NCBI GenBank assembly: GCA_030639495.1
Contig: DAOWCP010000052.1
Span: forward strand, 1-17,386
Direction of reading: 5' to 3'
DNA from: JAGLTN01 sp023135255
GTDB taxonomy: Bacteria > Planctomycetota > Phycisphaerae > Sedimentisphaerales > Anaerobacaceae
DNA: 17,386 nt
Part shown: piece by piece, positions 1-6,585 of the stretch
How the letters are laid out: every line of letters starts with the position of its first letter
How positions within the stretch are numbered: the first letter of the stretch is position 1
Program-made: the position numbers and the translations under genes
The notes under the pieces: model-generated
The model's database searches: none
What the model saw: only the letters and a program-made list of their open reading frames with translations
Told to the model about the DNA's origin: nothing

Positions 1-459
1 GTGACATTGCAGACTTACGATGCTGTCTATGGCATATATGTTCCGTGGCTGTTGGAAAAAGGCATAGATTATACTTTCCCGCTTGGCACAACGATACCTG
101 CCAATGGCTATCTGATAGTAGCCAGTAACCCCGCGGTATTTACATCAACTTATGGCTCGATGCCGAGCGGTGTGTCGGTACTGGGCCCTTATGACGGCAA
201 GCTGAACAATGGCGGTGAAAAGGTTGACTTTATGATGCCGGGCGATAAGGAGCCGGGCGAAGACAGGTACTATATCCGCGTAGACAGATTGAACTACAGT
301 GACGGTGACCATCCGGAAAACTTTGACGGCATGACGGACCCCTGGCCTACGAGCCCGGACGGCGACGGCGATTCCTTGAGCAGAATATACGAAGATGCTT
401 ACGGCAACGACCCCAACAACTGGCAAGGCCAAACAAGAACTCCGGGGCAAAGTAATTGA
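1..459 (+). CDS. LTD (lamin-tail) domain protein, C-terminal fragment; 5' end outside the window
   Basis: The frame is open from base 1, and the first codon (GTG) is probably not the true start; only about 152 C-terminal residues are visible. They match the last third of the next gene: GIDYTFP, then a hydrophobic IPANGYLIVASNP strand, LGPYDGKLNNGGEKV, a VDRLNYSD strand, a DGDGDSLSR motif, and an ending in GNDPNNWQGQTRTPG. This is the C-terminal half of a lamin-tail (LTD) beta-sandwich plus tail, a fold common on secreted planctomycete and Bacteroidetes proteins and usually thought to bind or anchor at the cell surface. The two genes share an identical 20-base stretch (61-80 and 1776-1795), so they are paralogues. 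The stop (TGA, 457-459) lies 35 bases before the next start, which suggests one transcript. What lies upstream in the protein (enzyme, dockerin, more LTDs) cannot be seen. The LTD call is by residue pattern only. Confidence 0.75.
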   Translation: MTLQTYDAVYGIYVPWLLEKGIDYTFPLGTTIPANGYLIVASNPAVFTSTYGSMPSGVSVLGPYDGKLNNGGEKVDFMMPGDKEPGEDRYYIRVDRLNYSDGDHPENFDGMTDPWPTSPDGDGDSLSRIYEDAYGNDPNNWQGQTRTPGQSN

Positions 460-494
460 TAAACTGCAACCTGGATTTGGTCGAAAAATGCTAT

Positions 495-2141
495 ATGAGT
501 AGAATGCTGAAATTATTGTCTTTGATTATTATAGGGCTTTTTGTAAATATTACAATTGCTGATATTGCAAACACGGATATCAATAAAGATTACCGTGTTA
601 ATTGGAAAGATTTAAATCTCTTTGCAAACCAATGGCTCGACGACCCTTGCGATGCACCGCAATCAGCTGACTTAAACTACGACGGCGATGTCAACTTTCA
701 GGATTTCGCATCTTTGGCAACCAATTGGGAAAAAAGTGACATTCCGCTCGTTATCAATGAATTCATGGCTGACAACAATGATTTCCTTGCGGATAATTTC
801 GGGGAATTTAATGACTGGATTGAAATTTGCAATCCCGGACAAATGCCGGTAAATACACAAGGAATGTTCTTAACGGATGACAGCGATTTAGCGGAACCAA
901 ATCTTTGGCCTATGCCCACATTGGTAATAGAACCAAACCAGTATGTACTGATCTGGGCTGATGATCAGCCTGCGCAAGGCAGCTTACACGCCACGTTTAA
1001 ATTAAGTTCGTCAGGTGACAACATAGCCCTGATAGATATCGATGCCAAGACAATGATCGATTCGGTAACATTCGACTCACAAAAAGAAAATCATTCTTTT
1101 GGTCGAATCCCAAATGGCCTGGGGCCTTGGCGAGTACTTGGTTCGCCCTCACCTCTGGAAGAGAACATACCATTTAGCCCAGGTGATATTGTTGTAAATG
1201 AGATCATGGCCCATTCTGATATTATCCATCCATATGACTGGATAGAGCTAAAAAACACTTCAGATTACGATATCGATATTTCAGGTTGGTTCCTGAGCGA
1301 TTCAGACCAGGATGATGCTAATTTAATGAAATACGAGATCGCCCTGGGTACTATACTGCCAGCTGGCGATTTCATAGTATTTTATCAAGACCTCCATTTT
1401 GGCAACCCATCTGATCCGGGCTGTAACAAACCTTTCGGCTTTAGTGAAAACGGTGAAATGGTTTGCCTGTCACCCAGCCAAAATGGCTCTCTTGTCGGCT
1501 ATACTCTAACTGAAGCTTTCGGTGCCTCTGATAAAGATGTCTCATTTGGAAGATATCAAAAAAGCACCGGTTCACATAACTTCACAGCGATGGCAGAGGC
1601 AACGCCAAATGAAGAAAACTCCTACCCTAAGGTAGGCCCAATAGTCATCAACGAAATAATGTACAACCCTGCAAGTGATATAGACGAAGAAGAATATATT
1701 GAGCTGTATAATATTACCTCTTCGGCTGTTGTCCTATATGACTACCATGAAGCCTTGCCCTGGAAATTTACTGACGGCATAGATTATACTTTCCCAACCA
1801 ATACTACGATCGCAGCTTACAGCAGATTAATTATAGCAAAGGACCCCGCAACATTTACTACAAAATACGACCCATTACCTACCGGCGTTCAGCTGCTTGG
1901 CCCTTATGATGCTAAACTCAGCAACAGCGGAGAAAAAGTAGAGCTATCAAAACCCGGCGATATTGACGAAGATTTTATACGTCATTATATACTCGTAGAT
2001 AAAGTAAGCTATAGCGACACTGCCCCCTGGCCTGAAAATGCTGATGGCGATGGAGCTTCGCTTAGCAGAAAAATTGCTTCCGATTATGGAAACGACCCCG
2101 CAAACTGGTTAGGAACTGACCCGCCTACACCGGGCAATTAA
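495..2141 (+). CDS. Secreted protein with N-terminal dockerin-like Ca-binding loops and three LTD domains
   Basis: A 548-residue exported protein. ATG 495 is preferred because the signal peptide (MSRMLKLL, hydrophobic to about residue 21, cut near IADIA) starts there; ATG 504 is also possible. The frame runs back to a TTG at 456 that overlaps the previous stop and would put polar residues ahead of the signal. Residues 28-39 (DINKDYRVNWKD) and 59-70 (DLNYDGDVNFQD) are two EF-hand-like dockerin calcium loops with D1, N3, D5 and D12 in place. Three LTD modules follow, each opening with a V(I/V)NE(F/I)M strand near residues 86, 233 and 384. No catalytic domain is visible, so the likely role is surface display or assembly. 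Dockerins in this phylum usually sit at the C-terminus; here the pair directly follows the signal peptide. The third LTD is the paralogue of the preceding fragment. Confidence 0.85.
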   Translation: MSRMLKLLSLIIIGLFVNITIADIANTDINKDYRVNWKDLNLFANQWLDDPCDAPQSADLNYDGDVNFQDFASLATNWEKSDIPLVINEFMADNNDFLADNFGEFNDWIEICNPGQMPVNTQGMFLTDDSDLAEPNLWPMPTLVIEPNQYVLIWADDQPAQGSLHATFKLSSSGDNIALIDIDAKTMIDSVTFDSQKENHSFGRIPNGLGPWRVLGSPSPLEENIPFSPGDIVVNEIMAHSDIIHPYDWIELKNTSDYDIDISGWFLSDSDQDDANLMKYEIALGTILPAGDFIVFYQDLHFGNPSDPGCNKPFGFSENGEMVCLSPSQNGSLVGYTLTEAFGASDKDVSFGRYQKSTGSHNFTAMAEATPNEENSYPKVGPIVINEIMYNPASDIDEEEYIELYNITSSAVVLYDYHEALPWKFTDGIDYTFPTNTTIAAYSRLIIAKDPATFTTKYDPLPTGVQLLGPYDAKLSNSGEKVELSKPGDIDEDFIRHYILVDKVSYSDTAPWPENADGDGASLSRKIASDYGNDPANWLGTDPPTPGN

Positions 2142-2148
2142 AAATATC

Positions 2149-2177
2149 TTGACATTCAATCAAATCTAACCTATTTA
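2149..2177 (+). promoter_or_regulatory. Candidate sigma-70-type promoter for the GT4-GH130 pair
   Basis: A perfect -35 box TTGACA (2149-2154) is followed after 17 bases by TATTTA (2172-2177), a weak -10 matching three of six positions. It starts 8 bases after the stop of the upstream gene and 34 bases before the GT4 ATG. The -10 lies inside a long palindrome (see 2174-2197), which could act as an operator. The promoter call rests on the -35 box and spacing only. Confidence 0.4.
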
Positions 2178-2197
2178 AGAATTTGTAAATTCTTAAA
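2174..2197. repeat. AT-rich perfect palindrome: possible operator or weak terminator
   Basis: The inverted repeat has arms TTTAAGAATTT (2174-2184) and AAATTCTTAAA (2187-2197), 11 matching positions with two central bases GT; as a hairpin it would form about 9 bp with a TGTA loop. It overlaps the -10 region of the candidate promoter and ends 13 bases before the GT4 ATG. With no GC pairs in the centre and no T-run after it on the plus strand, it suits a protein-binding operator better than an intrinsic terminator. On the minus strand it is followed by a short T-poor stretch. Confidence 0.5.
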
Positions 2198-2210
2198 AAA
2201 TGTGGTTGGG

Positions 2211-3248
2211 ATGGATTATAAGAATAAAAAAATTGCTGTGCTTGCACCGGTAGCCTGGAGAACGCCACCAAAAGCTTATGGCGCGTGGGAGACCGTAGCA
2301 AGCAATATCGCCGAGGGGCTCGTAAGTCGGGGCTGGGATGTTACCCTATTCGCTACCGCTGATTCGATAACCAACGCAAAACTCCAGGCTGTTATAGAAA
2401 AAGGTTACGAAGAAGACAAAACAACAGAACCAAAGGTCTGCGAATATCTCCATATCAGCAATCTTATGGAACAAGCCGACAAGTTCGACCTCATCCACAA
2501 TAATTTTGATTTCCCGCCCTTAACATACAGCAAACTCATAAAAACTCCGATCTTAACCACGATCCACGGCTTCAGCTCGCCGGAGATTTTAAAAATTTAT
2601 CGTAAATACAAACACAATTATTATACATCAATAAGCGATTCGGACCGCGACCCGCAGCTTGATTACCTCGCCACCGTCTATAACGGCATAGATATATCAG
2701 GGATTACATTTCATGAAAAACCAGGCGCCGACCTCGTTTTCCTCGGCCGAATACACCCCGACAAAGGAACACATCTTGCCATCGAAACCGCAAAAAAAGC
2801 CGGCATAAAATTAATAATAGCAGGCATAATTCAGGACCAGCAATACTTCGACAAAATGATCAAACCCCATATAGACAACAAAACCGTTGAATTCATAGGT
2901 CCGGTTGACCCGCCAAAACGCAACAAACTATTCGCATGCGCAAAAGCTCTCCTGCATCTCCATACGATACCAGAAAGATTCGGTCTGGTAATAACCGAGG
3001 CGATGGCAGCGGGCGTACCGGTAATCGCTATGGATCTCGGCTCTCCCAGAGAGATCATCATTGATAACAAAGTCGGATTCCTTGTCAACAACACCGACCA
3101 GGCAACTCAGGCCATAAATAAAACCGACCAAATCAACCGTCATGATTGTCGCCAACATGTAAAACAAAACTTCAGCATTGAACAAATGGTCTGCGGATAT
3201 GAAAAAGTTTATAAAAAGATATTTCAATTAGAAGCTGAAAAAAACTAA
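2211..3248 (+). CDS. GT4-family glycosyltransferase (GT-B fold)
   Basis: A 345-residue retaining glycosyltransferase that would move a sugar from a nucleotide donor to an acceptor in the cytoplasm. The N-terminal Rossmann half opens with KIAVLAPVAW and a P-x-x-AYGAWE acceptor loop typical of GT4 enzymes, and has IHNNFD and TTIHGF strands. The C-terminal half opens with LVFLGRIHPDKG (residues about 176-186), followed by LIIAG, VEFIGPV, and the EX7E element E255...E263 within PERFGLVITEAMAAG, then PVIA and the GFLV strand. The length fits a small GT4. ATG 2211 is preferred over an in-frame GTG at 2202 because the conserved part starts just after it; neither has a convincing ribosome site. The stop is 18 bases before the GH130 gene, and together they form a clear two-gene operon. 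The sugar is not readable, but the partner suggests mannose chemistry. Confidence 0.85.
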   Translation: MDYKNKKIAVLAPVAWRTPPKAYGAWETVASNIAEGLVSRGWDVTLFATADSITNAKLQAVIEKGYEEDKTTEPKVCEYLHISNLMEQADKFDLIHNNFDFPPLTYSKLIKTPILTTIHGFSSPEILKIYRKYKHNYYTSISDSDRDPQLDYLATVYNGIDISGITFHEKPGADLVFLGRIHPDKGTHLAIETAKKAGIKLIIAGIIQDQQYFDKMIKPHIDNKTVEFIGPVDPPKRNKLFACAKALLHLHTIPERFGLVITEAMAAGVPVIAMDLGSPREIIIDNKVGFLVNNTDQATQAINKTDQINRHDCRQHVKQNFSIEQMVCGYEKVYKKIFQLEAEKN

Positions 3249-3266
3249 AAACGGAAGATACAAAAA

Positions 3267-4202
3267 ATGATAAAGCAATTCGTAACCCGTTACAAAAACA
3301 ATCCGATACTGACCAAAGATGATATCCCCTATAAAGTCGAGACTGTCCACAACGCCGCTGTAACAAAATTCAAAGGCCAATATATAATGCTCTTCAGAAG
3401 TCATCTCGATACAGGCAGGTCAATTATTGGACTGGCAAAAAGCGACGACGGCTTCAATTTCAAAAGCACAGAATCGCCTTTCGTGACACCATCCAAAGAA
3501 CCTCTGTTTTCTGAATATGAAGAGTTCGGCGTAGAGGACCCGCGAATAACTTTCCTCGAAAATACCTACTATATAACATACTCTGCATACTCCAAACATG
3601 GCGTCCGTATCGGTCTGGCAAAAACCACAGACTTCGAAACAATCCAGCGACTTGCCTTCATTACTCAGGCAGACTACCGCAACACAGTGATCTTTCCCGA
3701 AAAAATCAATGGCCGATACGTTAAACTCGACAGGCCTCACTCCGATATCAGCCCATGGTCAACATGGATAAGCTTTTCACCTGACCTAATACATTGGGGC
3801 AATTCACAGCTCGTAATGAAGCCCGTAAAATACCACTGGGATGAAATGAAAATAGGCCCGGGTGCACCGCCTATCAAAACAGACAAAGGATGGTTAGAAA
3901 TTTATCACGGCGTATTTCCAACGATGGATGGTTGCATTTACAGACTCGGAGCTGCACTGCACAAACTTGATGAGCCAGAAATAATATTAGGCGTTGGTGA
4001 CAGATGGATACTTCAACCAGAGGACCCGTGGGAGATCGTCGGATATGTTCACAACGTAGTCTTCAGCTGCGCAGCTGTGCCCGAAGACGACGGAACCGTA
4101 AAAATATACTGGGGCGGCGCAGATAAAGTAATGTGTGCCGGAACCGCCGTGATCGATGAACTTGTCGATCTCTGCCTGACCCAGTCAAGACCTGCATTAT
4201 AA
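3267..4202 (+). CDS. GH130-family glycoside phosphorylase (beta-mannoside phosphorylase type)
   Basis: This 311-residue five-bladed beta-propeller enzyme of family GH130 would cleave a beta-mannosidic bond with phosphate to give mannose 1-phosphate. Visible signatures are NNPIL near the start, VHNAAV (27-32), LFRS (42-45), GVEDPRI (88-94) with Asp91 matching the family proton donor, KLDRP (153-157), DEMKIGPGAPPI (192-203), LEIYHGV (210-216) and YWGGAD (281-286). Arg156, Lys195, His214 and Asp286 sit where known GH130 phosphorylases hold phosphate or sugar, by analogy. All key residues are present, so it should be active and cytoplasmic (no signal peptide). The upstream GT4 is 18 bases away, and the pair could make and recycle the same mannose-containing glycan. 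The linkage (beta-1,4 or beta-1,2) and the chain partner cannot be read from sequence alone. A GGAAGA stretch at 3253-3258 serves as ribosome site. Confidence 0.88.
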   Translation: MIKQFVTRYKNNPILTKDDIPYKVETVHNAAVTKFKGQYIMLFRSHLDTGRSIIGLAKSDDGFNFKSTESPFVTPSKEPLFSEYEEFGVEDPRITFLENTYYITYSAYSKHGVRIGLAKTTDFETIQRLAFITQADYRNTVIFPEKINGRYVKLDRPHSDISPWSTWISFSPDLIHWGNSQLVMKPVKYHWDEMKIGPGAPPIKTDKGWLEIYHGVFPTMDGCIYRLGAALHKLDEPEIILGVGDRWILQPEDPWEIVGYVHNVVFSCAAVPEDDGTVKIYWGGADKVMCAGTAVIDELVDLCLTQSRPAL

Positions 4203-4208
4203 AAATTA

Positions 4209-5060
4209 TCACTGAATATTCTTACGGTCCATAAGCAGTATAACTTTTTTATAAATATCAGCCGGCAAAGTTTCCTTGAGTTTCTTACGAACCATCCGCA
4301 AAGGCGTCCGCTGGGTCGTATGGATAAGCACAATATGCTCATTATCCATATTTTCAAGCAGCCTGGAAAAATTATCTATATGAATATGCCTGCCCGCTTT
4401 TGCTCGGTCAATATGATCGTCTTCAAAGAAAGTACATTCTGTAATTAGTATTTTGCTCTTGGCAACATAGTCCAGCTGAGAATAATCAACACATTGGCTG
4501 TCACCAAGATATGTTACTATCGGCAACTCAACCGGGTTATCAATCACAACGCCCTGCTTTTTAAGCTCTACGATTTGAGGCCCATTAAGCCCGGCATATT
4601 CAGGCTTTATCTTCTTACGTTTTTCAATTACCGTATACCCCACCGACCCTCTCGAATGCTTTACCGGAAACACTCTGGCAAAAAGATTAGGTTTGATCTT
4701 AAATTCATCACCCGGGGCAACTGAAACAAGATTAGCCGGCACTTCATTGCCGTCAAGCCTGCCCCATGCATCAATAATCTGTTGGATAGGTCTGATAAGA
4801 CCCGCAGGAGCCACAACCGTTCCATCCGCTATCCCGCAGAAATTGCGATGCGACAAATAATAAGCCAGCCCCGCTGCATGGTCCATATGCCCATGGGTCA
4901 ACAATACATTATTAATCGAGATCACCTGATCCGGAGCCTTACCGATATCAAAACAAACATCCAACCCAGGCATCGCTATGACAGTTTCTTCACCAGCTAT
5001 CGAATAGCCGATAATTTCCAAACCTTCTACTTCTATTTTTGCAAGTCTGTGACTCGGCAT
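4209..5060 (-). CDS. Metallo-beta-lactamase-fold hydrolase, tRNase Z (RNase Z)-like
   Basis: This 283-residue MBL-fold protein is probably the tRNA 3'-end endonuclease or a close relative. The metal site is complete: THGHMDH (55-61), VKH with His135, LGDSQ with Asp187, and His247 in IHTTQRTP, the counterpart of the family's HxSxRY ending. The TECTFF motif (Glu208) and RHIH (His225 or His227) match the Glu-His pair typical of tRNase Z. GY-x-x-x-E (141-146) and NGP-x5-LKKQG flank a shortened, basic arm (KRKKIK, 147-152) where tRNase Z carries its tRNA-grasping exosite. Total length is about 20 residues under the usual 300-310. The start is well placed: AGGATA lies 7 bases upstream on the minus strand. 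It converges on the GH130 gene with only 6 bases between stops and no visible terminator. A different MBL hydrolase remains possible. Confidence 0.75.
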   Translation of the reverse strand: MPSHRLAKIEVEGLEIIGYSIAGEETVIAMPGLDVCFDIGKAPDQVISINNVLLTHGHMDHAAGLAYYLSHRNFCGIADGTVVAPAGLIRPIQQIIDAWGRLDGNEVPANLVSVAPGDEFKIKPNLFARVFPVKHSRGSVGYTVIEKRKKIKPEYAGLNGPQIVELKKQGVVIDNPVELPIVTYLGDSQCVDYSQLDYVAKSKILITECTFFEDDHIDRAKAGRHIHIDNFSRLLENMDNEHIVLIHTTQRTPLRMVRKKLKETLPADIYKKVILLMDRKNIQ

Positions 5061-5094
5061 ATTATTATCCTAAAAAACACAAATTAACCCCCTG

Positions 5095-5123
5095 ATAGTA
5101 GAATTGATACGCCTTTATGTCAA
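5095..5123 (-). promoter_or_regulatory. Candidate promoter for the MBL hydrolase gene
   Basis: Read on the minus strand, TTGACA (5123-5118) is followed after 17 bases by TACTAT (5100-5095), four of six -10 positions. It lies 35 bases ahead of the ATG at 5060, with AGGATA as ribosome site between. Both the -35 and the spacing are consensus. Confidence 0.6.
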
Positions 5124-5201
5124 TTTGTTTTTGCCTGACCCTTGTATAAATACACTGCATGTTTTATCATAGAACCATGTTTTTATCAGGGATTAACGCT
5201 T

Positions 5202-5918
5202 ATGGTTGACAAAAGAACACATCGAGGCCCGAATCCTAAGGATAAAAAATTATTTGCTCCAGACCAGCTGCCGAAACTGCGCACCGCCGTCGCCGATGTT
5301 TCCCTGTTGCTAACCAAAGGCTACGCATCTAAAAGCTCACTTAAATTCGTCGCCGACAAATTCTCCCTGACCGAAAGGCAAAGGTTAGCGGTAATGAGAG
5401 CTGCATGTAGCGACCAGCAACTCGCACAAATAAAGCAAAACCAAATCCAACTCACACAAACAGCCAACAAACCAATAGCGATCGACGGATATAACACTTT
5501 GATTTCTATCGAAGCAGCAATGAGTAATGGACTCATCTTAAAAACACGATCTGGATGTTACAAAGACCTGGCTTCAATACATGGCTCATATAAAAAAGTC
5601 TCTGAAACAATACCCGCAATAAAACTAATAGCCGATTTCCTCAATGAAAATTGCCTCGAAGATATAATCTGGCTCTTCGATAGGCCTGTATCAAACAGTG
5701 GCCGACTCAAAAAAATGATCGAAGAAATGGCAAAGGAAAACAACTGGCAATGGAAAATAGAACTTTCAAACTCGCCTGATAAAGACCTGGTAAACTCCGA
5801 CAGGATCATCGCAAGCAATGACGGCATAATAATCGAAAAAACCAAGTGGCTAAACCTCACTGCTGAGATAATAAAAACAAAACTCCCAGACACCTGGCTC
5901 ATAGACCTTACCGATTAG
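5202..5918 (+). CDS. DUF434/DUF5616 domain protein with PIN/NYN-like acidic motifs
   Basis: A 238-residue soluble protein of the DUF434 plus DUF5616 family, which has no settled function. The N-terminal part carries the family start DKRTHRGPNPKD (3-14), LRTAVADVSLLLTKGYA (26-42) and LTERQRLAVMRAACSD (56-71). The C-terminal part has IDGYNTLI (94-101), GCYKDLASIHGSY (118-130), FDRPVSNSGRL (159-169) and ASNDG (204-208). IDGYN followed by later LFD and ND acidic positions resembles the metal site of PIN/NYN ribonucleases (Asp95, Asp160, Asp207), suggesting a nuclease; this is inference. ATG 5202 is chosen over 5142 because the family sequence begins right there and CAGGGA (5187-5192) lies about 9 bases upstream; the extra 20 codons look non-coding. 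It diverges from the MBL gene and ends with TAG. Confidence 0.8.
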   Translation: MVDKRTHRGPNPKDKKLFAPDQLPKLRTAVADVSLLLTKGYASKSSLKFVADKFSLTERQRLAVMRAACSDQQLAQIKQNQIQLTQTANKPIAIDGYNTLISIEAAMSNGLILKTRSGCYKDLASIHGSYKKVSETIPAIKLIADFLNENCLEDIIWLFDRPVSNSGRLKKMIEEMAKENNWQWKIELSNSPDKDLVNSDRIIASNDGIIIEKTKWLNLTAEIIKTKLPDTWLIDLTD

Positions 5919-5963
5919 CCTTGACTCAATTAGAAAATTAAAAACACCAAATGATAATTAGAA

Positions 5964-6026
5964 ATGAAAAAAGGAGCGGCCGTGAACCCGATTAGTAGTC
6001 CACGGCCTAAGAGTATTATGTGTTAG
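5964..6026 (+). CDS. Possible small ORF (14-20 codons) overlapping a hairpin
   Basis: An ATG at 5964 opens a 20-codon frame (MKKGAAVNPISSPRPKSIMC) ending in TAG at 6024-6026. A GTG at 5982 within it has GGAG (5973-5976) five bases upstream, a good ribosome site, and would give 14 residues. The frame begins 45 bases after the DUF434 stop. A perfect 7-bp inverted repeat (GGCCGTG 5978-5984, CACGGCC 6001-6007, 16-base loop) spans the GTG start, so translation could be affected by folding. I recognise no family. It could equally be a structured 3' untranslated region that happens to be open. Confidence 0.25.
   Translation: MKKGAAVNPISSPRPKSIMC
5978..6007 (+). repeat. Hairpin (7-bp perfect stem, 16-base loop)
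   Basis: GGCCGTG (5978-5984) pairs with CACGGCC (6001-6007). It is GC-rich within an AT-rich gap between the DUF434 gene and the small minus-strand gene. No T-run follows, so it is not a standard terminator. It overlaps the possible small ORF at 5964-6026. Confidence 0.45.
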
Positions 6027-6080
6027 CAATTTTTAACATAAGCTCGTATTGATTACACAATAATTGCACCACTAACCATA

Positions 6081-6335
6081 CTACCCCTCAACGTCCCTTT
6101 CTTTTAATTTGTTCTTGATATACTCGCTGGCACTGACCGCCACATCTTTGCTGACATCAACACACATTTGCATCCCAACATTTATCTTCTGTGCCGTTTC
6201 AGGCGATATTGCCGGTGCTGAATTCAACTGCCCCTGATACGAATCTCCTGCCTCTGCCGTCGCGGGCGTTGTCATATAAATCGCCGTTGCAAATCCCGCA
6301 CAATAAATCAAAACCAAAAATATAAGCTTCATCAT
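6081..6335 (-). CDS. Small exported or membrane-anchored protein, function unknown
   Basis: An 84-residue protein. Residues 1-20 (MMKLIFLVLIYCAGFATAIY) form a signal peptide or membrane anchor. The rest is polar: a Ser/Thr/Ala linker (MTTPATAEAG), an NSAPAISPETAQKI segment and a probable helix to the end (CVDVSKDVAVSASEYIKNKLKE). One cysteine sits in the helix (MQMC). I recognise no family. The start at 6335 is supported by AGGGGG upstream on the minus strand, about 9 bases away; a second ATG follows directly. The stop is TAG. It stands alone between the DUF434 gene and the aminotransferase, on the aminotransferase's strand but separated from it by about 250 bases and a terminator, so it probably has its own promoter. 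The clean signal segment and ribosome site make it a credible gene. Confidence 0.6.
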   Translation of the reverse strand: MMKLIFLVLIYCAGFATAIYMTTPATAEAGDSYQGQLNSAPAISPETAQKINVGMQMCVDVSKDVAVSASEYIKNKLKERDVEG

Positions 6336-6500
6336 TTTTCAGATCCCCCTAAAGAGAGCCAACATAATATCTTTCATCCTCACTACCAAAACCTTAATAT
6401 ACAAACCACCAACTGCAAAATTTCTATTGGTAATTTTTGAAATCTATCCCACTACCTTACCTGATACACAAAAACACCCTCTTTATTCGGACCTCCCAAC

Positions 6501-6532
6501 AAAAAAAACAGCAAAGCCTAAGCCTTACTGCT
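6501..6532 (-). terminator. Intrinsic terminator after the DegT-type gene
   Basis: On the minus strand AGCA-gt-AAG (6532-6524) pairs with CTT-TGCT (6516-6510) around a 7-base loop, with a two-base bulge, followed by G and eight Ts (6508-6501). It lies 54 bases past the aminotransferase stop and separates it from the small gene downstream. A second, weaker GCTGA/TCAGC hairpin is at 6548-6566. Confidence 0.6.
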
Positions 6533-6585
6533 TGATATCTGATTTAAGCTGACAAAAATTATCAGCCTGTAATATGGTTTATACC

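Noticed and set aside
4494..4724. Open frames on the plus strand opposite the MBL gene.
   Set aside because: They are shadows of a well-supported minus-strand gene with complete metal motifs and a ribosome site.
6513..6524. Tandem repeat AAGCCT x2.
   Set aside because: Two copies of a 6-mer, explained by the stem and loop of the terminator at 6501-6532.
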